From contig JAQMWT010000404.1 in NCBI GenBank assembly GCA_029834535.1, positions 89,791 to 153,790 on the forward strand: a stretch of DNA of 64,000 nucleotides. Direction: 5' to 3'. Origin of the DNA: Chrysophaeum taylorii (Eukaryota; Sar; Pelagophyceae; Pelagomonadales; Pelagomonadaceae). The position numbers were made by a program, and so were the translations under genes. The notes under the pieces are model-generated. The model saw nothing but the letters and a program-made list of their open reading frames with translations. It did not search any database and was not told where the DNA came from. Shown in pieces: positions 21,303 to 30,611 of the stretch. Positions within the stretch are counted from its first letter, which is position 1; every line of letters begins with the position of its first letter.

Positions 21303-22040
21303 CCCGAAAATCGCAATCTTCGACTCTGGTACTACTCTGGCTCTTCCGCACTAATGGACCATCTTAGACTTCTCATCGGCAATCGCGCTGATATGGCAAC
21401 CATGTTGGATTACACTAAAGAACAAGTCAATTCAGGTGACTTTGATCCATTGGTCGCGTTCGTTGATGCCGATAACGGGCGCGTGCGCCCTCTTATGAAC
21501 AAGACCGCAAGTCTACAACCGGTTACGCCATCCTTTTGTTCGGTTCTCTCATCACTTGGAAATCCAAACTACAGCCTATCAAAGCTACTTCTACGCATGA
21601 GAGTGAACTTATTGCCCTTAATATGTGTGCCGATGATGTGGTCTGGTTACGCAAATTGTTAACGGAAATGGCATTCGCTATAAACCCACAATACTATCTT
21701 CGTCAACCTCCAGGGAAAGATTTGTTACTAGATTATGATGCTCATGACAACCCTCTCCCATCGGACACGTCGTTCATACGTAACAGTCCTATACTTGGGG
21801 ATTCTGCTTCTGCTATCCAGCTATCCAATAATCCCGCAGTGCGACTAAGGCCAAAGCTATCAGCACACGCTGGTCCCGTATTCCGGACTACGTACAGTTA
21901 AAACGTATACGTCTACATCATGTTTCCTGCACTCAAAACTTCGCTGACGGATTCACTAAACCCTTCGGATTTCCACTCTTCAGCAGATTCCGCACGTTAC
22001 TTGGCTTACAACAACCCCTAGCTCAGCAAGATGGTTGACC
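21303..22040 (+). pseudogene. Second copia fragment: RNase H region of pol
   Basis: It begins abruptly inside pol (RKPENRNLRLWYYSG) directly after the LTR. It carries the RNase H block that the first element lacks: LVAFVDADNG, then, after frame changes, ITWKSKLQPIKATSTHESELIALN, and finally FADGFTKPFGFPLF. The ESELIALN motif holds an RNase H catalytic Glu context. Frame changes near 21500-21560 and a stop before 21900 break it. The upstream part of this copy is missing. Confidence 0.72.
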
Positions 22041-22153
22041 CTTACCCTTCACTATGTCCGAAATGACGTTAAACTAATCCTCATATACAACGGAACCGTG
22101 GCTCGCTAAAATGTGAAATGAAATGAAATACGCAATGCGGGGATCTCTCTAAC

Positions 22154-23833
22154 ATGAACCCCACCAAAAACAAGGATGCTGCGAGCCGACGTTATTCTGC
22201 ACTGAACCGTGGCCGCGGTGGCGTGTCATCATTATCCCTCCCTTTTAATGCTTTAAATCCAGGCGTTGCTCCAACCAGTTCTCCTGATCGGAAACATCAG
22301 ACATACCTTTCGGTTGCTCAAGGAAATCAGTCCACGCCCGTGACTCCTAAGTCAACTGTCCAACAACAAACTAAACCGCATGCGGCAAAGTCCGAGTACT
22401 TCCTGCTCAAGCATTGTAAATTTGATGCAATGGCGATGATGTCAGGGATCGTTCTCTCACTTGGCACCCAGTCACCGAACTTTCTACTACCACCACCTAA
22501 AGATCCTCAATGTTGGCATCAGTCCATTAAACAGCTGCTTACGGAAGCACAACAAACAAATTGTGTTGACAATCTCCAGTTCTCGAGTTCATTGCTATGT
22601 TTAAAGGAAAAGCGCATCCGGAACGCCCCTAACATACCGCCCAACGAAGGTATTCGCTTTCATCGATACCCACCCATTAAAGGGGTTGTCAAAGTACATG
22701 TGGCGTGTACCAGGTGCTATAATAAAACCAATATGCCGGGTACACCCCTCGTACTCGTTATATTCACTGAAGATGAGCTTAAAACGGACAAAATTACTAA
22801 AATCATCGAAGATCATCTCGCGTCTGAACGACACGCCTCGCATTGTTTTGACGTACCGCGTCCCTTCTTTCTGTTGATTTGTGTCATGTGCAACCTGTCA
22901 CTGCACGGGACAGCGTTAATTCGCAATAATCAACAATCTTTTCATCTTTCGTGTTATCATGATCCAGCTGCACACATGAGAGCTATCATTCTCCGCCTTG
23001 GAAAGTCCATTGCTATCAACAAGCTGCTCAAAGAGGCGCTCATGAACTGTATCGCGAGTCATAACGTCGGTGCTTCTAAAATCATCATTAACCCTGACGA
23101 CAATGCTCCTCTCTTGTTACAGCTGCCTTATATCTCGAATGTCAATCTTGAGATTCTTGTAGCGGCTTGGTCATTACTACAGTCTGTTGAGGATAAAACA
23201 TGTGTAGTGACCAATCCTGATGAGCTACTTAATGTGCTCATTGAACGCTTCGTTAATGATGTCTCTCACCAACTTAACGCGACTTCCACCGAGAGGGCAC
23301 CGCCAATGGTTAATTACTTTCGTCAACTTTCACCCGAGCACCAATCTTCTTTTAAAAACGTGTTAGTCCAGGTTGGCTATCCCTCCGCTATAATTGATGC
23401 CTTTTCAGATAATACATTATCTGAAGGTGTAACACCAGCACCAGTCGAAACTCCATCCACTGAGTCCACGCCAGACATATCTAATGACAATGTGGTTGAA
23501 TCTTTACGCCAGTTAAAAGGCGAGACTCAGTCTTTATACTCACGTCTCACTAACAGTGAACAGCAATTGATGGCACGAGATCAACAGCTATCGGTTGCGC
23601 TAAAGAACTTAACCCAGGTACAAGAAGCTTACGACAACCTAAATGCTCAAGTAACCGAGAATATTAAACATGTCGCGCTCTTGGATAACATACTATCAAG
23701 CCTCCAGATGCATCAAGATAATGTAATACCAACCTTAGCTGTCTTTGTCCACATAATTTCACGATCGCCCATTCTAACACTACTAATCGACAGATGTTTG
23801 TCTGTCTGTTTGTCTTTAAATGTCGACTGCTAA
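22154..23833 (+). CDS. Extra 3' ORF (ORF3) of a copia element, intact copy, unrecognised family
   Basis: 559 residues, uninterrupted although the adjacent pol is decayed. The order is: a basic Ser/Gly/Arg-rich start (about 1-60), a globular part (75-330) with CTRC at 185-188 and CVMC at 243-246, a conserved RNNxxSFxxSC segment with AHMRAIILR (near 257-281), a helical region with FRQLSPEHQ, and a coiled coil at about 455-530 (LKGETQSLYSRLTNSEQQLM). The last 30 or so residues run into the CTGT repeat and are probably not original. It is homologous to 18525-20790 and, more remotely, to the minus-strand element at 60.2-60.9 kb. I do not recognise the family; a zinc-binding, self-associating protein is an inference from the cysteines and coiled coil. 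Confidence 0.6.
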   Translation: MNPTKNKDAASRRYSALNRGRGGVSSLSLPFNALNPGVAPTSSPDRKHQTYLSVAQGNQSTPVTPKSTVQQQTKPHAAKSEYFLLKHCKFDAMAMMSGIVLSLGTQSPNFLLPPPKDPQCWHQSIKQLLTEAQQTNCVDNLQFSSSLLCLKEKRIRNAPNIPPNEGIRFHRYPPIKGVVKVHVACTRCYNKTNMPGTPLVLVIFTEDELKTDKITKIIEDHLASERHASHCFDVPRPFFLLICVMCNLSLHGTALIRNNQQSFHLSCYHDPAAHMRAIILRLGKSIAINKLLKEALMNCIASHNVGASKIIINPDDNAPLLLQLPYISNVNLEILVAAWSLLQSVEDKTCVVTNPDELLNVLIERFVNDVSHQLNATSTERAPPMVNYFRQLSPEHQSSFKNVLVQVGYPSAIIDAFSDNTLSEGVTPAPVETPSTESTPDISNDNVVESLRQLKGETQSLYSRLTNSEQQLMARDQQLSVALKNLTQVQEAYDNLNAQVTENIKHVALLDNILSSLQMHQDNVIPTLAVFVHIISRSPILTLLIDRCLSVCLSLNVDC

Positions 23834-23946
23834 GAGGGGGGTGTGTGTGGGGAGCATGAAGGGTGAAACAAACAGACAGGGTCTGTCTGTTTGTCTTTAA
23901 ATGTCGACTGCTAAGAGGGGGTGTGTGTGTGTGGGGAGCATGAAGG
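23800..23946. repeat. 81-bp tandem duplication with internal 12-bp inverted repeat
   Basis: The unit gtctgtctgtttgtc...gactgctaagaggggg(gt)n gggagcatgaagg occurs at 23800 and again at 23881. At the junction acaaacagacag (23868-23879) and ctgtctgtttgt (23883-23894) form a perfect inverted repeat around a 3-base centre. It truncates the copia ORF3. Confidence 0.8.
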
Positions 23947-24008
23947 ATGTGGGTGGGTTTGTGGGGTATGTGGGATGTGCCTGACGGGCGGAGATAAGTA
24001 CGCGGGAC

Positions 24009-24660
24009 CTAGTCGGGGTCATCGCCGAGACGTGGGGCAGGCGAAGAGAGGACGGGCCCCGCCCGTAGGTTGTACGCATGCTGCCGCCGGACGTATGTGC
24101 GACGAAGGGTGACGTCCTGCTGGGATCGGGCGGCCTGGGCGGGGTTCCCCGAGGCGGCGACATGGGTGAGGGCGGTGAGGGCACAGCGAGCCCGGCCTAA
24201 TGCGTTGGCGATCCCCCACTCACGGTAGATGCGGCGAGTTTGGGCCGCCTTTGCCTCTGTGAAGTTGGCGCAGCCGCTTGACACCCAGGTTCGCGCAGCG
24301 ATGCGCTCTGCGCATGTTTGGGCGAGAGCGTGGCACGCCGCGCTGGCCTCACCGAAGGCACCAAAGACGAGGCCGGCGACGGTGCCGTAGCTACGTAGCC
24401 GCTGTTCGACAGGGCCCAAGAAGCCAGGCGGTGGTGCTGTACCCGGCTGGGGGATGATGGCGTCGATGCCGCGGGCGTGAGCGAGGTATTCGGAGTGGAC
24501 TTGCGCTGCGCGCCGATCGACAGGCGACGGGTGGGAGGGATGGAGGGCGTGGGCGGTGTACAACGAACCCCAAGCGAGGGTTTTGATGTCGTAGAGTTGC
24601 TCCTTGTTGTCGAGCGTGGTGAGGATGTCTGGGACGACTAAGGTAAGGATCAGGTAGGCG
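24009..24660 (-). pseudogene. C-terminal fragment of a non-LTR-retroelement-type protein, possible PD-(D/E)xK-like segment
   Basis: The minus frame reads PDILTTLDNKEQLYDIKTLAWG, then VDRRAAQVHSEYL, and ends with GPVEQRLRSYGTVAGLVFGAFGEAS and an alanine-rich helix. I recall the VDRRAxxVxxEYL...GAFGEAS pattern from proteins next to reverse transcriptases in algal and dinoflagellate retroelements, but cannot check this. The PD...DIK spacing is compatible with a restriction-endonuclease-like core; this is inference. No start codon of its own is convincing. Upstream sequence is replaced by the helicase relic on the other strand. Confidence 0.45.
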
Positions 24661-24673
24661 CACGAGCCAGACT

Positions 24674-25230
24674 GTGATCCTCCAAGCCGTCTACGGCGAC
24701 CTCGCAGACTGTTTCCACGACCCGCGGCGGCTCTTTCAGCGCGCCATTCTCACGCCCCGTCGAAACGATGTTGTCGATGCTGACAACGCGCGCATGACCG
24801 CGGCCTTTTTTTCCCGGAGACGAGGCGTCGGAGTTCTTTTCGGCCGACTAGGTTGGGTCGGAAGACGACGCCTCGCTCTCAAGAGTTGAGTTTTGAACTC
24901 CCTGACAACCAACGGCATGCTGACTTTGATCGCGAGCTTAAAGTCTTCGCAACCTCGACCCGTCGCACGGCCACTGCAACGGTACCAGATACATGATCGA
25001 TCGTGTCGTTGTCACCGAGGCTCCTCCAACCTGTATCCCTTAAGGCCCGCCGACGCAAAACGATCACCAAGAGCCAGGGCCAGACGCCCCGCGAGGTCGG
25101 CGTCCTTTTGGCGAAGCCCGTCTTCTGCCACGTCCAGCTCTACGTGGCTCTCTGTCGATCGGCAAGCCCGAGGATATCCTCTTCTGGGTCGACGACTCCA
25201 CCCTACCCCACACGTGCTGCGCAATACCGA
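24674..25230 (+). pseudogene. Pif1/Helitron-type helicase relic
   Basis: Three frames together show the C-terminal blocks of Pif1-like helicases as found in Helitrons: QRAILTPRRNDVVDADNARM (24735-24800), NSLTTNGM followed by a block reading LDPSHGHCNGTRYMIDRVVV (24955-25010), and TKSQGQTPREVGVLLAKP...HVQLYVALCR (25060-25155). Frame changes and missing upstream motifs (Walker A and B) show it is dead. A nearby Helitron end (CTRR hairpin) was not identified. Confidence 0.65.
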
Positions 25231-25254
25231 TAAGCCCCCTCCCGGCGTCTAAAC

Positions 25255-25332
25255 GCGCACTATAGGTTAACTTACTGGGACCAGGTGAACTTACTGGAAC
25301 CAGGAGAACTTAGTGTGGTACCCTTACCCTGA
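25255..25332. repeat. Short direct repeats GAACTTACTGG/ACCAGG, left block
   Basis: The phrase (gg)gaccaggtgaacttactgg recurs two to three times with small changes and continues after the SINE at 25700-25770, so the SINE interrupts the array. Confidence 0.6.
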
Positions 25333-25691
25333 TCGCCGACTGCGGTTGCGATGGAGGACGGTGCCTCATGAATCCTGAGCCTTGCGAGGGCATCCGCCCT
25401 CCCGGCGTAGGTTGGCACCTATTCGCCTCCCGGGCGGGCCGGTTGGCAGCCGGAACGTTCGCAGTGGGACGGGGTATGGCCGGGGGGCGAAGACGGAAGG
25501 TTATCGACGAGTGGGTTGTCAGTCATATCGCGGTCTCCTCGTCGCATGGCGACAAGCTTGATGGTCACTCTCCGCCGACCGACCTTTCGGCGCTCCTCGT
25601 CTACAGGCCCGTGATTCCGGACTGGCTCCTGTCGGTCCGGCCTGGCTCCCATGCTCGGGAGAGGTCTGAAGTTAGTTAGTTAGTTAGTTAG
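25333..25691 (+). mobile_element. (TTAG)n-ended SINE-like retroposon, copy C (second subfamily)
   Basis: It shares the 5' head (ggttgcgatggaggacgg) and the 3' end (ggcctggctcccatgctcgggagaggtctgaag then five TTAG units) with the copies at 849 and 42837. The middle (25450-25600) is different and matches 34110-34275. No target-site duplication could be recognised because it lies inside a short-repeat array. Confidence 0.75.
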
Positions 25692-26014
25692 TGGGGTTAG
25701 AGATTGGGACTAGGTGAACTTAGTGACCAGGTGAACTTACTGAGACCAAGTGTGAACTTACTGGAGCTTTTAGAGTAAACCCAAAGCTTAGCGGCGTGTG
25801 CGGATCAAAGCAGCTTAGATTGGCGGGGGTGAGAGCGACGAGCTCAAAGGAGAGTGGGGTGAGTGGGTGTGGGTTTACGCCAAACTTACTGTACCGGCGG
25901 AGAGGGTCAAATCTCTCCAATTACCCGGGGCCGTGAACCCTAGTTGAACGAACTCAACGGTCACGTTGGCGACCGACCGAAAGTGCGTGTGCGCCAACAG
26001 CAAGATCCTCGGCG
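25692..26014. other. Right block of short direct repeats and copy of the LTR hairpin; promoter of the PPR gene
   Basis: GAACTTACTGG-like units recur at 25710-25765. At 25899-25918 the 20-mer ggagagggtcaaatctctcc found at the end of both copia LTRs occurs again. The last 90 bp are the probable promoter of the gene starting at 26015. Confidence 0.5.
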
Positions 26015-27611
26015 ATGAGGCGGCTGTGGGTGCTCGCTGTGGTTCCGGTATGGAGTCTGGTGGGGCCGCCGGTGACTTACCGTTGTCGTCTTGTCACCGT
26101 CGGGCTGACGGCAGAGGCCGTCGAGGAGCTGAGCTATCGCGAGCTCCAGGCTGAGTGCAAGGAACGCGGGCTGCGAGCGACCGGCAAAGCGGTCGAACTC
26201 AGGGAGCGGCTCGTCTTAGCCTTGGCGCGCGACGCGGGCGGCGACACGGCGAGCGATGACGCCGAACCCAGCGATGACATGTTGGCGTCGTTGCTCGCCG
26301 CGGGGGTTCTGACCGAAAACAACGACGACGTTATCTTGGCATCGCTGCTCGGGGACGACGAAGATTCGAGTAGCGCACCCGAGCCAAAAGACGACGACGA
26401 TATCTTGGTGTCGCTACTCGGGGGCGACAAAGAGTCGAGGAGCGCGACCCAGCAACAGACCAAAGACGTCGACATCCTGGCGGCGCTAGGGGGCGACGAC
26501 GCGTCGAGCGGCGAGACCTCGGAGCCCAAAGACGACGATATCTTGGCGTCGCTGCTCGGGGACGTCGACGACGAAAACTCAAGCGGCGGCGCGACCCAGA
26601 AGCCCAAAGACGACGACGCGTTTGTGTCTCTGGTCCGGGACGACGACGACGACGACGACGACCGCGTCGCGAGCGGGGTGTTCGTCGCCGAGGGAGATGG
26701 CGAGGCGGTGGATTACGCGTACTCGTCTTCTTCCTCGCTGGCCGACGAGGTCTTTGGGAGGAGCGATCGGGGACCAGAAACGGATTTGGCGCGCGAGAGG
26801 CTCCAGCTCGCAGCCAAGTCCGAGGCCCGGCACGAGATGGTGATGGAGTCCTGGGTCGCGTTGTGCGAAACGTTGTTCCGGGCGCGCGAGGAGCTCAAGG
26901 TCGAAGACGGGCTGCTGGTGCTTCAGGCGTGCGCGCGGCTCGGCGCGCCCGAGGCGGCCGAGCGGGTGCTCAAAGACATCGAGCTGATGCGCGGGCCGGC
27001 GAGCGTCGACGAGTGGAAGGTCGTGTTCCAGGTCTACTCGAGAGTCAAGCGGTCGGACGAAGCCGACGCCCTCGCGGCGGGCGCCTTCAAGCGAGGCGTG
27101 TTCCCCAAGTCTCCCGACGGTGCGCTGTGCCGGGCGATGCTCAAGGCGACGGTGTCTTCCAAGTCGTGGCGTCGGGCGGTCGCACTGTTGCGCGAGATGG
27201 AAACGCGGGACGACGTCTACGTCGGACACGTCGACTGGGCGTTCGCGCTGTTCGCGGCTCAGCGGCGGTGCGTCGACCACGGGCGCTTGGGCTTTCAGAG
27301 GTTCTGCAAGCGCGCGCGGTACGCGAATCGTCGCGGCAGCGACGACGAGCGCAAGCAACTCCTCGAGGAGCTCGAGGTCGATCCGAACGTGGTCGTCCCC
27401 GCCGCCGACGCCAACGCGCCCTTCGAGATTTTGAAGGAGATGGAGTCCTTCGGCCACGTCCCGAGTTCGAGAGCGCTGCTGGCCGTGGCCTCGGCGGCCA
27501 ATCACGCGGCGCGGCCCGACCTCGCCCTCGAAGTTCTCAAGACCATCACCGACCGGTTCCCGCTCGACGACGTCCTAGGAGGAGCAGCCCGGAAAGTCGA
27601 CGACGCGGCGC

Positions 27612-27643
<32 letters not shown>

Positions 27644-29212
27644 GAAGGCCCGGCGGCGGCGGCGGCGGGAGTCACGGTTCGAGAAGAGGAGAACGTGGGG
27701 TTCTTGCGTCAGCGCGCATACACGAACGCGCTGGGCGCGCTGAAACGCGCGGCGTTGGTGCTGTGGGAGGCCGCGCCGCCGCGCGGGGAGGACTCGTTGT
27801 TCGTGCGGGTGCGGCGACGGCAGCTCGCCGAGACGGCGGTGACGGCGGTCGAGCGCATGATCGAGGCGGGGGACGCGAGCGACGAGGACATGACCGAGCA
27901 GGCGTTCGTCCTCGGGGCAGCGACGTGCGCGCGGTGCCTCGACCCCGAGAACGCCGCCGCGGTGCTGACGACGTCGAAGAGGCGCGCGGCGCGGCACGCG
28001 ACGGCGCGATGGCCGTCGATTCGCGTCTACAACGCGGTGCTGTCGGCGTACGAGATCGCGGGCCGAACGGACGACGCCGAGCGGCTCCTGAGCGACATCG
28101 ACCCGAGGACGTACGACCAAGGGACGTACAACGTGTGCTTGAAGGTGTGCGCCAAGAGAGGCGACTACCGGAGAGCGCAGGAGGTCATCAACGAAATGTC
28201 GAGCCCGGGGTCGGCCGTGCGGCCGGACGTCATATCCTACACGACGGCCATCCTCGCGTGTTGCCCCAGCAAGCCCGGCGGCCGGAAAAAGGTCAAGCCG
28301 AACGACGCGCGCAGAGTCAAGTGCGCGCTCCGCATCCTCGACCAGGCGCTGGCAGCGAACTGCGTCAACGACGTCACGCTTCGCACGACCGTCCGCGCGT
28401 GCGTCGGCGTGCCCTCGGACCCGCCGCCCTCGGATGCCGACGCCGAGCACGTCGTCGCCGTCTTCGATCGCTTGCGACGACGCGGGATGAGCCCCCCCGA
28501 TTTGGACAGCCAGACGCGCGCGCGCATCGCGGATGCGGTTAGAGCGGGTCCCTCCCCTCGCGGCCCGCTCGATTCCAGGGACTTCCGGGCCACCAAGCAG
28601 GTGTTCGCCTACGTCTGGGACGAGGACTACGACTCGTTGAGGGGGGGGGGCTTTCGGAGTAGAGGCTTTGAAGGTAGCGACGGAGGTACCAGTCGCAGGT
28701 TTCGCCGCGGCGACGCGACCGACGGCGGCCGGTTTCGCGGCGGGGAAAACGAAAGACGAGGAGGCGCGAACGCCCGCTTCAACCGCGATTTTCTGGAAGA
28801 TCGGACGATCGGATCCTTTTTTGGCGACGGCGGCAACAGACGCCCCTTCTATAGCAACCGCGACGGGAACGCGCGCTACAATAATCGCCCGACGAAATCC
28901 TACGATCGGGGCGACAACAGAGGCGACCGCAAGAACAGGAGGCCATACGACGCCGACGAAAACGACGCCAGCAGATTGGGCGGAAGAGGCTCCTCCAACA
29001 GTCGGTACGGCGGGCGAGGATACGACAACTATGACACTCGGAACGGCGGCAGGCGCCAACCTCGATCAATCGATGGCGAAGACGACGAGCTCTCGGCGTT
29101 CGTGTCGGGCCTCGGATCCTCTCCCGGAGACTCTTCGGGGGAGAACGACGACGACGACGACCCGTTCGGTCTCTTTACCGAGATCTTTGGCGAATCGACG
29201 GCGGGTCAATGA
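26015..29212 (+). CDS. SAP-domain PPR-like RNA-binding protein with acidic repeats and RG/N-rich tail
   Basis: 1065 residues without introns. It starts with a hydrophobic leader (MRRLWVLAVVPVWSLVGPP), so organelle or ER targeting is likely. A SAP domain follows at about 31-70 (LSYRELQAECKERGLRATGKAVELRERLV). Residues 80-215 hold six or so imperfect repeats of the form DDDILASLLGDD. The middle (250-830) has helix pairs of pentatricopeptide type, clearest in VRVYNAVLSAYEIAGRTDDAERLLSD-like and TYNVCLKVCAKRGDYRRAQEVINEM segments followed by VRPDVISYTTAIL. A glutamine tract lies near 530, and the tail (860-1030) is rich in Arg, Gly, Asn and Asp. SAP-PPR proteins in plants act in plastid nucleoids or RNA processing; a plastid role here is inferred. 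Confidence 0.72.
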
Positions 29213-29434
29213 GATCGATCCCCTCGCACTGGACGACGTCGAGTTGATCCACCTCGTCGACGGATTGATTCTTCGCGAGACTCCGACGCAAAGTTCTGCA
29301 ACCGCTCTTCTTTGATGCTTGCCACCTCTTCTTTCCCTAGGATGATGTGATTTCTGGCTAGGTCTCTCTCTATCACCCGCGCCGCCGCGTGTCTTATTCT
29401 CGGTGGGCCTTATATGGCGACGTATGGTATACTT
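29213..29434. other. Convergent intergenic region
   Basis: 222 bp between the convergent PPR and PAP2-like genes; no gene or notable element seen. Confidence 0.4.
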
Positions 29435-30250
29435 CTAAATAGAAGGAGAAGAATAGGCGGCGCTTCTCCGTGCGGAGAGTTGGGCAGTAAGAAGAGCGAG
29501 GGAGTCTGGGGGCGTATATGCTCGGAGAGCCCCCGTCCGAGTTCGGTAGTGTCGCTGGGGCGGCGGCGTCGCGGCGGCCGCGGCGTAGACGGCGCGCACG
29601 ACGCGCTTAAATTCGCTGTCGGGAATCGACAACAGGCGGCTGCTGTTGTCCTCGGCTGCGTGCGCGAGAAAAGCAACAAACAGCAGCGACCCGAAGAGCG
29701 CGAGCATCACGTGGGGCCTATTGCGCGCGAACGCGAGCCAGTCGTCGCGCCACTCGGGAAGCGTTCGAAAGACATTTTTGGCGACGGCGAGGCCGAGGGC
29801 GCCCGAGCCATAGCTGAGGAGAATTTGGTGCGGGAATCGCGAGGCGGCGGCAAGGCGCGAGAAGCCAACGGCGAGCGCGAACGCGGCGGCCGCTACTCGT
29901 AAGATTAGAGTTTTTGCGATCGGAAGAACGACGACGACGACCATGTAGGACTCGATCGAAGGGAGGCCGTAGTTCGCCAAGCCGCGGTTTGCGAGCTGTC
30001 GGAGGCGCGGGTCGTAGTCGACCGGCCTCTTGGCGGCGAGGAGAGCGCGCGCCACGAGCGCAGCGCCGAGGTTTATTGCGCAGACGGCGCCGTAACGGAA
30101 CCCCAACGAGTACGCGCCCCACCCAAAGGCTGCCCATGTGAGGACAGTGATGTCGCGCCTTGGATCGTTCGAGACGACGAAGCGCAGCGGGGACGTCGCT
30201 GCGCTCGTGCGAAACCATCGCACGACTTGGAGCTCGAGCCGACGAAGCAT
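29435..30250 (-). CDS. PAP2-superfamily-like multispan membrane protein with altered active-site motifs
   Basis: 271 residues and about five or six hydrophobic segments. The layout follows type-2 phosphatidate phosphatases: AKRPVDYDPRLR at the first motif, GLPSIESYMVVVVV where PSGH is expected, and FSRLAAASRFPHQILLSYGSG where SRxxxxxHxxxD is expected. The catalytic His of the second motif is replaced (PSGH to PSIES), and the third motif lacks His and Asp at the canonical positions, though a different His occurs in SRFPHQ. It is therefore a PAP2-fold protein that may be inactive or use different residues. The N-terminal MLRRLELQVVRWFRTSAATS could be a targeting peptide. The C-terminal 60 residues are Ala/Ser-rich. 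Confidence 0.55.
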   Translation of the reverse strand: MLRRLELQVVRWFRTSAATSPLRFVVSNDPRRDITVLTWAAFGWGAYSLGFRYGAVCAINLGAALVARALLAAKRPVDYDPRLRQLANRGLANYGLPSIESYMVVVVVLPIAKTLILRVAAAAFALAVGFSRLAAASRFPHQILLSYGSGALGLAVAKNVFRTLPEWRDDWLAFARNRPHVMLALFGSLLFVAFLAHAAEDNSSRLLSIPDSEFKRVVRAVYAAAAATPPPQRHYRTRTGALRAYTPPDSLALLTAQLSARRSAAYSSPSI

Positions 30251-30600
30251 CGTTATTATTAGGGAAAAGTCAAGTTTCCAACCACCATATATGTTTGGTC
30301 ACCGTAAACCCTCAACAAGTTTGGTCACTTAAGTTTAGTCAATCCGTATCTTGGCTGACTAAACTTGTACTCTTAGAGAGCAAACATACTGTTCGCTGAC
30401 AAAACAAGGCCCGCCGTGATCAAGCTTTCAGCGGTTCTGTGTGTCGCACTGAGACTCCGGAGCGTCCTTCGACTTCGAAACGAACACGGTATCGATGCGG
30501 GTTTCGTCGCTCAGGTCGAGCGGGAGCGTGGTGGTAACACGCCGACGTCGGTTGACCACGACGCCGAGAAAGAAAACAAGAAGTCGCGTGCCCAGACGAA
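30251..30600. repeat. Intergenic with AAGTTTGGTCA-type motifs
   Basis: At 30290-30375 the motif (c)aagtttggtcac and variants, and its reverse complement tgactaaacttg, occur four times. The same motif is dense at 32460-32730. No gene seen. Confidence 0.5.
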
Positions 30601-30611
30601 GGTAAACGACT

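Noticed and set aside
29414-29902. 162-codon plus-strand frame opposite the PAP2-like gene
   Set aside because: Shadow; the minus frame is hydrophobic and family-like.
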